A stretch of DNA of 61,040 bases from an uncultured Blautia sp. (GTDB taxonomy: Bacteria > Bacillota_A > Clostridia > Lachnospirales > Lachnospiraceae): NCBI GenBank assembly GCA_905209435.1, contig CAJLTE010000009.1, forward strand, positions 1-61,040, written 5' to 3'. How positions within the stretch are numbered: the first letter of the stretch is position 1; each line of letters starts with the position of its first letter. Under the pieces are notes generated by a model. That model did no database searches, was not told the DNA's origin, and saw nothing but the letters and a program-made list of their open reading frames with translations. The position numbers were made by a program, and so were the translations under genes. Positions 46,087-56,549 of the stretch are shown here, piece after piece.

Positions 46087-46807
46087 TTATTTTACTCTTT
46101 TTTCCAGTTCTTCTACGATTGTACCATATTCTTTGTCCAGTTTATAGAACAGAAGAATTACGAACATTACTGCAAATACTACAAGTGGAACATAGAGAAA
46201 GATCACTCTGATTCCGCTAATAGCTGATGCAGGCTGTGCTGCGGATGAGCTTACGAATCCAAATGCTGCCAGAACCCATCCAAGAACTGCGGAACCAATA
46301 CCAGAACCAACTTTCTGTCCGATGGAGTTTGCACTGAATACAAGACCCTCTGCACGGATTCCGCTGTGCCAGTCATTGTACTCAACAGTATCTGCAAGCA
46401 TTCCATACATAACTCCGGAAAGTGCTGCATTTCCAATACCTTTGATCACTGCCGCTGTGTAAAGTACTGCGTAGCTTGTAGGGTTAAATAATACCATTGC
46501 ATAACCAATGAAAGAAATTGCCACACCAGAGAAGCCATGGACGTGCTTTTCCGTGTTTACTGTGAATCTTCTCCATAAAAGATCCGACGATCAGGTCACT
46601 GACACCGTCCAGCAAACGGGAGATCAGCAGGATTGTTCCAACTACACCGGCCCCCAGGCCTGCGATGTTTGTCAGGAAATAAGTGAAAAAGGAATTGACC
46701 GGTGTATACATCATGTTGTTGGCAAAATCGCCCATGCCGTAACCGATACGCTCTTTCATATGTAAGGAACGATTTTCGCCTTCATATGAGTTCTGATTTG
46801 TTTTCAT
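46087..46807 (-). pseudogene. GPH-type sugar:cation symporter with an internal deletion
   Basis: The N-terminal part from 46807 (MKTNQNSYEGENRS, start after GGAGGTAGAGCA) keeps the family start KERIGYGMGDFANNMMY and KHGKARPWLLW. Near 46525-46535 the sequence jumps, in a different frame, to a C-terminal part (VAISFIGYAMVLFNPTSY, GMLADTVEYNDWHSGIRAEG). The two parts sum to about 240 residues while the family has about 450, so roughly 200 central residues and the frame are lost. The transporter should not function. Confidence 0.85.
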
Positions 46808-46827
46808 TGCTCTACCTCCGTACATTA

Positions 46828-46848
46828 TAGGTTTAAAACGTTTATTTT
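46828..46848 (-). promoter_or_regulatory. LacI-type operator upstream of the symporter gene
   Basis: ATAAACGTTTTAAACC is a CG-centred near-palindrome of the form bound by LacI-family proteins. It lies about 25 nt before the symporter start and near the lacI gene at 47009. Confidence 0.5.
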
Positions 46849-47008
46849 TTATGATTATATTTTAACTGTTTAGTTTATATTTTTCAACTATTTTTAACCT
46901 TTTCTACGTTTTAAATAAAGCAGGCATGTCATTTTTGCACATTTTAATCATAAAACTGTGCCAGTTTTAAACAAAAAAGTTTAAATTCTGATTTTTCCGA
47001 TCTTCGTT

Positions 47009-48037
47009 TTACATACTTTTCTTATAAATCACTGTCGGCTGCGCATAAATTTTAATTTTTGCCATCTGTGGATTTCGGATCTCGATGTCCAAAAGTTCCA
47101 TTGCCATAACCGCACGATCCGCATGAGGAATCTTAATCTGGGTCAGCGGAATGTCTGCCATAATATATTCCGGAATCTCATCAATCCCTACCAGTTTCAC
47201 ATCTTCCGGGACCCGTACTCCACGTCTGCGCAACGCAGTCAGTACGCCAATGGAGATCTGATAATTTTCAAAGATAAATGCCTCCGGCAAAGCATGACTG
47301 TCCATCCATTCTGACATATGGTCTGTAATCTCAGGAATGGTATTTCCAAGTTCTACAATATCACTTCTGGTAGGCATATGGTCGTTTGCGATCAGGGCAT
47401 TTCTAAACGCATCTCTTCTTTTGCGGAAATTGTAGATTTCCTTACCTGTTCCCAGATATTTGATATCTGTGGCTCCTGCTTTCTCAAGGAGTCTCAGAGC
47501 CTCTTGTACTGCTCCTGCATTGTCGATACATACGCTGCTGTATTTGCCTTCCGGCATTTCGCAGTCGTAGATGACAATAGGTTTGTTGATCCTGTCCAGA
47601 ATCTTAAAATCGTCTCCTGCCATCTCTGTTCCAAATAAGATCACCCCTGCGATCAGAGGCATATTGCACTCTGCAATTACCGCACTGATTTCTTCTTCTG
47701 TGTCGTTCATATAGGTCAGACCGTATATGTAATGCATCTTTCTTGCCTGTGCATCAAAGGTAGTCAGCACCTCAGACCATAAGTCCAGTTCCGGGTCGCA
47801 CACTACTTTCTTTCTGTGATTCATGATCACTACTTTGATCATTCTGTCTGCAGAACCAGCTCTGTGTTCCGGCTGCATCTGCGGCAGTTTATTGCCGTTT
47901 TTCTCCAGCATTTCCATACATTCCAGAACTTTTCTGCGGGTTTCCTCGTTCACACCCGGCTTGCCGTTTACTGCCAGGGAAACCGTTGCCTTGGATACGC
48001 CCAGATATCTGGCAACATCTACCATTTTTACACCCAT
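47009..48037 (-). CDS. LacI family transcriptional regulator
   Basis: 342 residues. The helix-turn-helix is VKMVDVARYLGVSKATVSLA with hinge KPGVNEETRRKVL, followed by an effector domain (PLIAGVILFGTEMAGDD, AFIFENYQISIGVLTAL, KLVGIDEIPEYIMADIPL). It lies between the broken symporter and the ribose-type transporter operon, and could control either. It has sequence features distinct from the LacI at 41765. Confidence 0.9.
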   Translation of the reverse strand: MGVKMVDVARYLGVSKATVSLAVNGKPGVNEETRRKVLECMEMLEKNGNKLPQMQPEHRAGSADRMIKVVIMNHRKKVVCDPELDLWSEVLTTFDAQARKMHYIYGLTYMNDTEEEISAVIAECNMPLIAGVILFGTEMAGDDFKILDRINKPIVIYDCEMPEGKYSSVCIDNAGAVQEALRLLEKAGATDIKYLGTGKEIYNFRKRRDAFRNALIANDHMPTRSDIVELGNTIPEITDHMSEWMDSHALPEAFIFENYQISIGVLTALRRRGVRVPEDVKLVGIDEIPEYIMADIPLTQIKIPHADRAVMAMELLDIEIRNPQMAKIKIYAQPTVIYKKSM

Positions 48038-48157
48038 ATTAAAAATCCTCCATTTATACAGTTAACTTTCCGTTTATTTTCTTATTAATAATTTTATTCT
48101 TTAAATTTTATATCCTTATATTTAAACATTTTAAACTTTTATAAAGATTTCGTCAAC

Positions 48158-48206
48158 TAAAAAGAGACCATCGCATCAGTAACTTGCTTTTGCGACAGTC
48201 TCTCTT
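48158..48206 (-). terminator. Intrinsic terminator of the ribose-type ABC operon
   Basis: On the minus strand AAGAGAGACTGTCGCA pairs imperfectly with TGCGATGGTCTCTT, followed by TTTAGTTG. Confidence 0.8.
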
Positions 48207-48270
48207 ATAAATTTGGAGAAATATTATATCTAATACCAGCATCTATATGATACCAGTATTATTTCATATA

Positions 48271-49323
48271 TTATTTATTTTCATTACGTGCCTGAAGTGC
48301 CATTTTCGCCTGCAGGTTTCTCTGTACCTGGTCAATGATTACTGCAATAATGATCACAAGACCTCTGATAACTTTCTGCCAGAACTCTGTAACACCGCAC
48401 ATAGTCATACCATCATTGATCACACCGATTACAAATGCACCGATAATAGTACCGCCAATGCTTCCAACACCACCTGCCATAGAAGTTCCGCCAAGTACGG
48501 AAGCTGCGATAGCATTCATTTCCCAGGACTCACCGGTCTTAGGTGTTGCAGATACAAGCTGGGAAGTTGCAATGATACCTACGATTGCGGAGCAGAAACC
48601 TGAGAAAGCATAAACCCAGATTTTTACTTTATCTACTTTTACACCGGAAAGTTTTGCAGCTTTTTCATTACCGCCAATGGAAAGTACATGCCATCCAAAC
48701 GGTGTTTTCTTCAGGATCACACCTGCGATCACTGCGATTATTGCAAGAATCAGTACACCACATGGGATTGCTGTTCCGCCAAGGTTACGGCCAAATACTT
48801 CGAATCCTGTGTTTCCAAGACCTTCACTTCCTGCAAGGTTTGAGAATGTTGCACCATTGGAGCGGATATTTGCAAAACCTCTCCAGATGTACATGGTACC
48901 AAGTGTAGCGATAAACGGAGCCACTTTAAACTTGGTAATGATCACACCGTTAAGTGTACCCATTAAAGCACCAAGGATTGCTGTGATGATCACGATTACC
49001 GGTACGCTGAAATATAAGGTTACACCAAACGGTTTCAGAGTAAGACCTTCCTGGATCAGGCCGCCGGCGATCATTCCTGCAAATCCTGCGATAGAACCTA
49101 CAGACAGGTCAATACCTCCTGTTATGATTACATATGTCATACCAATGGCAAGGATTCCGTAAAGTGCCACATGCTTGGCTACTGTAAGGAGCGCTCCTGC
49201 ACTTAAGAAGTTATCTGCTGTAATTCCAAAGAAAATCATCAAAATGATCAGTACGATGAATGTACGTCCTTTTAAAAGGGTCATCATCATTTTATTATTC
49301 TGTGAAGTATTTTTCGCTGCCAT
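48271..49323 (-). CDS. Ribose-type sugar ABC transporter permease
   Basis: 350 residues of the RbsC family (CUT2), about eight to ten membrane segments. Conserved GGIDLSVGSIAGFAGMIAGG, TLGTMYIWRGFANI and GGTSMAGGVGSIGGTIIGA are present. It is the last gene of the operon, 3 nt after the ATPase. Confidence 0.95.
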   Translation of the reverse strand: MAAKNTSQNNKMMMTLLKGRTFIVLIILMIFFGITADNFLSAGALLTVAKHVALYGILAIGMTYVIITGGIDLSVGSIAGFAGMIAGGLIQEGLTLKPFGVTLYFSVPVIVIITAILGALMGTLNGVIITKFKVAPFIATLGTMYIWRGFANIRSNGATFSNLAGSEGLGNTGFEVFGRNLGGTAIPCGVLILAIIAVIAGVILKKTPFGWHVLSIGGNEKAAKLSGVKVDKVKIWVYAFSGFCSAIVGIIATSQLVSATPKTGESWEMNAIAASVLGGTSMAGGVGSIGGTIIGAFVIGVINDGMTMCGVTEFWQKVIRGLVIIIAVIIDQVQRNLQAKMALQARNENK

Positions 49324-49326
49324 AAT

Positions 49327-50886
49327 TTAACTCTCCTTTTTCTCATCTTTATGATGGCCCTTGTAAGAAGCCAGCACCAGTGTATCCTGCTGGATCTCAT
49401 CACCCATAAATTCTCCTGTTTTCAGACCGTTTGACAATACCAGGATTCTGTCTGAGATTGCTACGATCTCCTGAAGTTCAGAAGAAATCACAATGATAGA
49501 AAGTCCCTGCTGGGCGTATTTATTAATGATTTCAAAAACCTCTGTCTTAGCTCCGATATCGATTCCTCGGCTTGGCTCATCCATCAGAAGAATTTTCGGT
49601 TCTGTCAGCAGACCTTTTCCGATTACAACTTTCTGCTGATTACCACCGGACAATGACAGGATCGGAAGATGTTTGTCTGCCACTTTAATCTGGATATCTT
49701 TAATCTGTTCATCTACCTTCTTACCTTCAAGGCCGCTGTCAAGGAACGGACCTTTCTTATATCGCTTCATTGCGGAAAGAGAGCAGTTCTTTTCAATATC
49801 CAGTGTCTGGATCAGTCCCTGTGCCTGTCTGTCCTCAGGAATCAGGGCAAATCCACGGTCGATCTGCCGGGAAATGGATTTGATCTCCAGTTTCTTTCCT
49901 TCCAGATAAACCTCGCCTGTATGTTCCGGATGAAGTCCCATCAGGCATTCAAATACTTCGCTTCGTCCTGCACCCATCAGTCCGTAGATTCCCAGGACCT
50001 CTCCCTGTTTCAGTTCGAAATTCAGATGGTCTACCAGATATCCACCACCTGGTTTCGGCAAACAGAGATTCTTAACCTCAAGCACATTTGGAACTTTGTG
50101 CCAGTCTACTGTTCTGTTTCTTTTCGGATAATCTTTTGCTCCACCGGTCATCTGATGTACGATCCACGGAACATCAATGTCTTTTACATCTGCATCTGTG
50201 ACATATTTTCCATCTCGCAGGATCGTAATATGATCTCCAATCTCCATGATTTCTTCCAAACGATGAGAAATATAAACAATGGAAATTCCCTGCGCTGTCA
50301 GTTCTCTCATAATCTTAAACAGTACCTGTACCTCCTGCTGGCTCAGAGAGGATGTCGGCTCATCCATGATCAGCACTTTCAGATTATCTTCAACCAGGTT
50401 TCTGGCAATTTCGATCATCTGCTGCTGTCCTACTCGAAGTTCACCTACTTTTGCATTGAGATCAAGGGGATGCTCCAGTCTTTCCAGAACTTTTCTGGCA
50501 CCTTCCATGTGTTCCTTATCATTAAGGACCATGCGTCCTTTTGTTTTTTCCTTGTTCATATAAATGTTCTGATATACATTCATATTTGGGAAAAGACTCA
50601 GTTCCTGGTGGATGATTCCAATTCCATGTTTTCTGGCATCTGTAGTATTTTTGAAAAAGACTTCCTGATCACCGATATACATCTTTCCTTCATCCGGATG
50701 TTCGATTCCTGCGATCATTTTCATCAGTGTAGATTTACCTGCACCGTTCTCACCGATCAGAACATTTACCTTTCCTTTCAGCAGGTCAAAAGATACCTGA
50801 TCCAGGGCCTTGGTGCCGGGGTAGATCTTACTTATCTTCTCTGCGTGGAGAAATACATTCTCTTTGCATCTATATGTTTCGCCCAT
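49327..50886 (-). CDS. Ribose-type sugar ABC transporter ATPase (two nucleotide-binding domains)
   Basis: 519 residues of the RbsA family. The first domain has Walker A GENGAGKSTLMKMI, LRVGQQQMIEIA and MDEPTSSLSQQEV. The second has GLMGAGRSEVFECL, the signature LSGGNQQKVVIG and MDEPSRGIDIGAKTE. Such fused ATPases drive CUT2 importers for pentoses and related sugars. Confidence 0.96.
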   Translation of the reverse strand: MGETYRCKENVFLHAEKISKIYPGTKALDQVSFDLLKGKVNVLIGENGAGKSTLMKMIAGIEHPDEGKMYIGDQEVFFKNTTDARKHGIGIIHQELSLFPNMNVYQNIYMNKEKTKGRMVLNDKEHMEGARKVLERLEHPLDLNAKVGELRVGQQQMIEIARNLVEDNLKVLIMDEPTSSLSQQEVQVLFKIMRELTAQGISIVYISHRLEEIMEIGDHITILRDGKYVTDADVKDIDVPWIVHQMTGGAKDYPKRNRTVDWHKVPNVLEVKNLCLPKPGGGYLVDHLNFELKQGEVLGIYGLMGAGRSEVFECLMGLHPEHTGEVYLEGKKLEIKSISRQIDRGFALIPEDRQAQGLIQTLDIEKNCSLSAMKRYKKGPFLDSGLEGKKVDEQIKDIQIKVADKHLPILSLSGGNQQKVVIGKGLLTEPKILLMDEPSRGIDIGAKTEVFEIINKYAQQGLSIIVISSELQEIVAISDRILVLSNGLKTGEFMGDEIQQDTLVLASYKGHHKDEKKES

Positions 50887-50919
50887 AATTAATGTCTCCT
50901 TTTAGGTTCCCTGAATTTC

Positions 50920-51570
50920 TTATTCTGCTTCCAGTGAAATTGGAGTGATCAGCACATCTGTATTCTCTGTGGATACTGTAAATGCTCCGGTAAATGTAAT
51001 CTTCTTTCCTTCAAGAGAGGACGGATCTGCCGGCTGTACCACATTTGCATCAATTCGCTCATTAATACTTCTGGAAACTGCTGCCCATTCTTCCTGGTTC
51101 TTGTAATCGCCATATTTGATAAAGTCCAGTGAATCTCGGATAGAAGATCCTTTGTAAACAGGTCCTACCTGAATCTTAATTACCTCATTTCCGTCATATC
51201 CGTCCAGTTTCACCAGGATATATCCTGCACGGGACTCTGTATCTACTTTTTCTACTGTTCCGGTTCCTTTTACTACGTAATTTAACTGTCCGGAATCTAC
51301 CATTGTAAATTTACCGTATTTTTCTCCAAGAGATTTCAGATCTCCGTTTGCTTCTGTCAGAAGGTCTTTTAAATCTACTGCTTTCTTATTCAGTTCAGGA
51401 ACTGCTTTGCTTTCCCAGAATTCTGCTACATTAGAATCTGCATCAAAGGCAACTTCTCCTGTATATTTTCCTTCTTCTCCGATCTTGATCACTTTTACTA
51501 CACCGCATCCTGTCATCATAGACGCCGCAACTGTCAGAGCCAGAGTCACTGCTAAAACACGCTTTTTCAT
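50920..51570 (-). CDS. DUF2291-type lipoprotein linked to a sugar importer
   Basis: 216 residues with a lipobox (AASMMTGCG), so anchored outside the membrane. It matches my recollection of the DUF2291 family, which recurs next to CUT2-type importers and has no defined role. Visible parts are GEEGKYTGEVAFDADSNVAE, GTGTVEKVDTESRAGYILVK, VGPVYKGSSIRDSLDFIKYG and KKITFTGAFTVS, suggesting a beta-rich (OB-like) fold. It sits between the binding protein and the ATPase gene. A role in assembly, stability or specificity of the importer is possible. Confidence 0.75.
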   Translation of the reverse strand: MKKRVLAVTLALTVAASMMTGCGVVKVIKIGEEGKYTGEVAFDADSNVAEFWESKAVPELNKKAVDLKDLLTEANGDLKSLGEKYGKFTMVDSGQLNYVVKGTGTVEKVDTESRAGYILVKLDGYDGNEVIKIQVGPVYKGSSIRDSLDFIKYGDYKNQEEWAAVSRSINERIDANVVQPADPSSLEGKKITFTGAFTVSTENTDVLITPISLEAE

Positions 51571-51582
51571 AATGTTTCTCCT

Positions 51583-52626
<1,044 letters not shown>

Positions 52627-52740
52627 TTATAAACAGTTATATAAATATTTCAATATAATCATTTATATTGTTTCGATTTTGTTTTGTATTTTGTTTATTT
52701 AGTATGGTTTTTATTTCCGTCATTTGTATATATTGTATAT

Positions 52741-52764
52741 AAAAAGCGGTTGTTTTTAAACCGC
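52741..52764 (-). terminator. Leader hairpin or terminator upstream of the ribose-type ABC operon
   Basis: On the minus strand GCGGTTT pairs with AACCGC around an A-rich loop, followed by TTTTTATAT. It lies between the araC-type gene and the operon, so it may be an attenuator or a second terminator. Confidence 0.55.
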
Positions 52765-52780
52765 AGCACTTTTGTCCATA

Positions 52781-52800
52781 AAATATTTATATAAACATTT
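52781..52800. promoter_or_regulatory. Operator-like palindrome shared with the isomerase operon
   Basis: AAATATTTATATAAACATTT differs at one position from the palindrome core at 41345-41364. A weaker copy, AAACAGTTATATAAATATTT, lies at 52631-52650, closer to the first gene. Confidence 0.6.
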
Positions 52801-53000
52801 ATGTGAATTTTTATAAAAACATATAAATATTTTATATATTTTTTATACTGAATTTTCTATTCTGTGCTTTCAATAAAATCTTTTCATATTGTAGTTCCTT
52901 ATCGTTTGCTGAAACTGTTCTACAAAAAGTCCTATGGCTGAAGGGCTTTTCATATCATTCTATAATTGAAATATTTAAGAGGAATTTTATATATCATAAA

Positions 53001-53044
53001 CGTGAAAAAGAACCATTGCCTTAATCTGCAACGGTCCTTTTTCG
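53001..53044. terminator. Bidirectional intrinsic terminator after the AraC gene
   Basis: A 15-bp near-perfect stem AAAAAGAACCATTGC / GCAACGGTCCTTTTT with a TTAATCT-type loop. T-runs are present on both strands. Confidence 0.85.
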
Positions 53045-53082
53045 TAGTTTTTTACTGTATGTCCATGCCGGAAATATCATTA

Positions 53083-53841
53083 TTATTTCCAGTCCTGGAC
53101 TTTATATTTTTTATATTTCGCAGGTGTAGTACCTGTATATTTCTTAAAAATCTTTATAAAATAACTCTGTGTAGAAAAGCAAAGATATTCACTGATCTGT
53201 GCTGCTGTGTAATCTGAATAAGTCAACATATTGCAGGCAGCTTCTATCCGTTCTTTCTGAATATAATCAACAAAGAACATTCCTGTTTCTTGTTTAAACA
53301 ATCTGGAAAGGTAACTTGGGCTGATTCCTGCTGCTTCTGCTGTTTCTTCCAATGTGATAGGGGCATGCAGATGAAGATGGATATATTTTACTGCCGCTTC
53401 TATCGTTCTGCTGTAATTTCGCATCCCATGTTTTTGTACTTCTTCTGCAAATCGCATTGCTGCTTTTTGCGATAATTTTTCTATTGAATACTTATTTGTA
53501 CATTCTTCCACAGTCTGGATATAACCATCACTTAATGCATAGGCCGTTTCTTCCGGCACTCCTCCCTCTATTGCAGCTCTTGTAAACAGCGTAATTCCTG
53601 CGATAAACATGTTCTTGCTGTTTCGCAGTTCATTTCTGGACAGAACTCCAGGTGTTCCATCTGGTGTTTTTTGAAAAATTAACAAAACTCTGTCCGTCTG
53701 GCCATTTTTAATCGCATCGTACTGCAGACGCTCGCTGGCATAGGATGCATGTCTCTGAAGATTCTCCCGTCTCTCAAATAAAGTATCCCTGCTTCTGTTT
53801 TCTGCAATTTTTTCTTCATGATGGTTATTAATATTCTTCAT
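53083..53841 (-). CDS. AraC family transcriptional regulator
   Basis: 252 residues. The C-terminal double helix-turn-helix is ITLEETAEAAGISPSYLSRL and YTAAQISEYLCFSTQSYFIK. The N-terminal half resembles the YesN-type sensor-free region (TRAAIEGGVPEETAYALSDG) but has no receiver Asp. It is divergent from the GH3 gene and probably activates it, likely in response to a beta-glucoside. Confidence 0.88.
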   Translation of the reverse strand: MKNINNHHEEKIAENRSRDTLFERRENLQRHASYASERLQYDAIKNGQTDRVLLIFQKTPDGTPGVLSRNELRNSKNMFIAGITLFTRAAIEGGVPEETAYALSDGYIQTVEECTNKYSIEKLSQKAAMRFAEEVQKHGMRNYSRTIEAAVKYIHLHLHAPITLEETAEAAGISPSYLSRLFKQETGMFFVDYIQKERIEAACNMLTYSDYTAAQISEYLCFSTQSYFIKIFKKYTGTTPAKYKKYKVQDWK

Positions 53842-53929
53842 GGCAAATCCCTTTACAACAAAATTATGTTATTTATAGCAACATTTTACTATATTTTATC
53901 ATTTTCAGGTGATATAGTCCAGTATAGAA

Positions 53930-53972
53930 AGGACAGACAAATCGCAGGCAAAGCAAAAGACTTATCTGTCCT
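53930..53972 (+). other. Leader hairpin upstream of the GH3 gene
   Basis: AGGACAGACAA (53930-) pairs with TTATCTGTCCT (ending 53972). No T-run follows, so it is not a terminator. It may stabilise the messenger or mark a regulator site. Confidence 0.4.
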
Positions 53973-54024
53973 GATAAAATCAGTAAAAAATAATTTTATA
54001 TAAAATCTTATGGAGGTCTTTATT

Positions 54025-56295
54025 ATGGAACATGATTTAAAGAAAATTGTCAGCCAGATGACTCTTGAAGAGAAGGCTGGCATGTGCTCAGGTCTTGATT
54101 TCTGGCATCTGAAGAGTGTGGAAAGACTTGGAATCCCGGAAGTTATGGTAAGTGATGGCCCTCATGGGCTGCGTAAGCAGGATGATAAAGGCGATCATCT
54201 TGGAATGAACGACAGTATCAAGGCTGTCTGCTTCCCTCCTGCTGCTTTAAGCGCCTGCTCTTTTGACCGTGAATTAATGGAATCTATGGGTGAAACGATC
54301 GGTAAAGAGGCTCAGGCAAATGACGTATCTGTCATCTTAGGACCGGCTGTTAATATCAAACGTTCCCCACTTTGCGGAAGAAACTTTGAATATTATTCAG
54401 AAGACCCATATCTTGCAGGTGAAATCGCAGCTGCATTTATCAATGGCGTACAGTCCCAACATGTTGGAACTTCCATCAAGCATTTCGCAGCTAATAATCA
54501 GGAATATCACCGCATGAGCAATTCCTCTGAAGCAGATGAAAGAACTCTCCGCGAGATCTATTTCCCTGCATTTGAAACTGCGGTAAAGAAAGCTCAGCCA
54601 TATACATTTATGTGCTCTTACAATCAAATCAACGGCACTTTTGCTTCTGAAAACAAATGGCTTCTCACAGACGTTCTCCGTAATGACTGGGGATTTGAAG
54701 GTTATGTAATGTCTGACTGGGGTGCCGTCAATGACCGTGTGAAAGGTCTGGAAGCCGGGCTGGAACTGGAAATGCCAGGTTCCAATGGAACAAATGATGC
54801 TCTGATCGTGGAAGCTGTAAAAAAAGGCATTCTGAAAGAAGAAGTTCTGGATCAGGCTGTAGAACGTATCCTGAACATTATCTTCAAATATGCAGACCAC
54901 CGCGCACCACAGGATTTTACTATGGAAAAAGACCATGAAGAAGCACGCCGCATCGCAGAAGAATCTATGGTCCTTCTGAAAAATGCAGACCAGGTCCTTC
55001 CTCTGAAAACTTCTGAAAAGGTTGCTTTTATCGGTGGTTTTGCCAAGAAGCCTCGTTTCCAGGGCGGCGGAAGTTCTCATATCAACTGCTTCAAAGTAAC
55101 CAATGCACTGGAGTCTGTTCCTGCAGATGCACAGGTTACTTACGCAGAAGGTTTCCCTGCTGATAAAGATTTCTATGATGAAAATCTTGCCGCTGAAGCA
55201 ATTCAGGCAGCAAAAGAAGCTGACAAAGTTGTAATCTTCGCCGGACTTCCGGACAGTTTTGAATCTGAGGGATATGACCGTTCCCATATGGGGCTGCCTG
55301 AATGCCAGAACCGTCTTATCGCTGAAATTCTGGAAGTTCAGCCAAATGCAGTGATCGTTCTTCACAATGGTTCTCCTGTAGAAATGCCATGGATCAACGA
55401 TGTGAAAGGTATTCTGGAAGCTTACCTTGGAGGACAGGCAGGTGGTGCTGCTGTTGCAAATATCCTCTATGGTGTTGTAAACCCAAGCGGTAAACTTGCC
55501 GAAACTATTCCGGTGAAACTGGCTGATAATCCATCCTATCTGAACTTCGGTGGCGGCGATAAAGTAGAATACCGTGAAGGTGTGTTTGTAGGATATCGTT
55601 ATTATGATACCAAGCAGATGGAAGTTGCCTATCCATTTGGATACGGACTCTCCTATACTACTTTTGCATACAGCAATCTGCAGATTTCAAACACAACTCC
55701 GACAGAAAAAGATACTATTACCGTTTCTGTAGATGTGACAAATACAGGCAACGTTGCAGGAAAAGAAGTTGTTCAGCTCTATGTCAAAGATATGACTTCC
55801 TCTGCGATCCGTCCTGAAAAAGAACTGAAAGGTTTCGAAAAAGTCCAGCTTGCTCCTGGCGAAACCAAGACAGTTACTATGGAACTGAATAAACGTAGCT
55901 TTGCATGGTATAACACTGAATTACATGACTGGTATGCTGCAAGCGGCAAATATGAGATCCTGATCGGTGCATCTTCCAGAGATATCCGTCTCTCCGAAAC
56001 CATCGAACTCTCCAGCAGCCAGGTTATTCCGATGCATGTTCATATGAATACCACACTTGGAGAACTGCTCCGCCATCCTAAGACAAAAGAAACTGCTAAA
56101 GAGCTGACTTCTAAATATCTCTCTGCAATGAACGGCGGAAGCGAAACTGCTTCTGAATCCGCCGCAGAAGCCATCTCAGAAGAAATGGTAGAAGCAATGA
56201 CAGATTCCATGCCGCTTCGCTCTCTGTGCAGCTTTGGAGGCTTCTCACGTGCTGAAATCCAGGAGATTATTGATAAACTGCAGGTACTATGCTAA
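54025..56295 (+). CDS. GH3 family beta-glucosidase
   Basis: About 756 residues, cytoplasmic (no signal peptide). The start at 54025 follows GGAGGTCTTTATT. An N-terminal GH3 barrel (VSDGPHGLRKQ, GPAVNIKRSPLCGRNFEYYS, GTSIKHFAANNQEYHR) has the nucleophile Asp in YVMSDWGAVNDR. The alpha/beta sandwich domain (GGFAKKPRFQGGGSSHINCF) and a C-terminal fibronectin-like domain (VDVTNTGNVAGKEVVQLYVK) follow. The last 65 residues are an extra helical tail. In this island it may remove glucose from a glycoside after apiose release. Confidence 0.93.
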   Translation: MEHDLKKIVSQMTLEEKAGMCSGLDFWHLKSVERLGIPEVMVSDGPHGLRKQDDKGDHLGMNDSIKAVCFPPAALSACSFDRELMESMGETIGKEAQANDVSVILGPAVNIKRSPLCGRNFEYYSEDPYLAGEIAAAFINGVQSQHVGTSIKHFAANNQEYHRMSNSSEADERTLREIYFPAFETAVKKAQPYTFMCSYNQINGTFASENKWLLTDVLRNDWGFEGYVMSDWGAVNDRVKGLEAGLELEMPGSNGTNDALIVEAVKKGILKEEVLDQAVERILNIIFKYADHRAPQDFTMEKDHEEARRIAEESMVLLKNADQVLPLKTSEKVAFIGGFAKKPRFQGGGSSHINCFKVTNALESVPADAQVTYAEGFPADKDFYDENLAAEAIQAAKEADKVVIFAGLPDSFESEGYDRSHMGLPECQNRLIAEILEVQPNAVIVLHNGSPVEMPWINDVKGILEAYLGGQAGGAAVANILYGVVNPSGKLAETIPVKLADNPSYLNFGGGDKVEYREGVFVGYRYYDTKQMEVAYPFGYGLSYTTFAYSNLQISNTTPTEKDTITVSVDVTNTGNVAGKEVVQLYVKDMTSSAIRPEKELKGFEKVQLAPGETKTVTMELNKRSFAWYNTELHDWYAASGKYEILIGASSRDIRLSETIELSSSQVIPMHVHMNTTLGELLRHPKTKETAKELTSKYLSAMNGGSETASESAAEAISEEMVEAMTDSMPLRSLCSFGGFSRAEIQEIIDKLQVLC

Positions 56296-56388
56296 TATCC
56301 ATAAAAACATCTACTCTGCCATTTATCTTATTTCATGTAAAATATTATCCTTAATATAATTTTACATTATATATTGCTTTATATAAGT

Positions 56389-56446
56389 AAAAGCTACTGC
56401 ATATACATCCGGTAAAAATATTCCAGATTGCGCAGTAGCTTTTTTA
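56389..56446 (+). terminator. Intrinsic terminator after the GH3 gene
   Basis: A perfect 12-bp stem AAAAGCTACTGC / GCAGTAGCTTTT is followed by TTATTAA. The loop of about 31 nt is long. Confidence 0.85.
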
Positions 56447-56549
56447 TTAATATATAACTTTAACTATGATGAATCTCAAATATTGTTACATTTGTCAAAT
56501 AGCTATTCCCTGTCTATTTATATTATCTTGCACTCTGTTAACTACACTT

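Noticed and set aside
49669..50892. A 407-residue plus-strand reading frame
   Set aside because: It is antisense to the clear RbsA-type ATPase gene and has an aromatic- and Cys-rich composition typical of such shadows.
54397..55365. A 322-residue minus-strand reading frame
   Set aside because: It is antisense to the GH3 gene and has no family resemblance.
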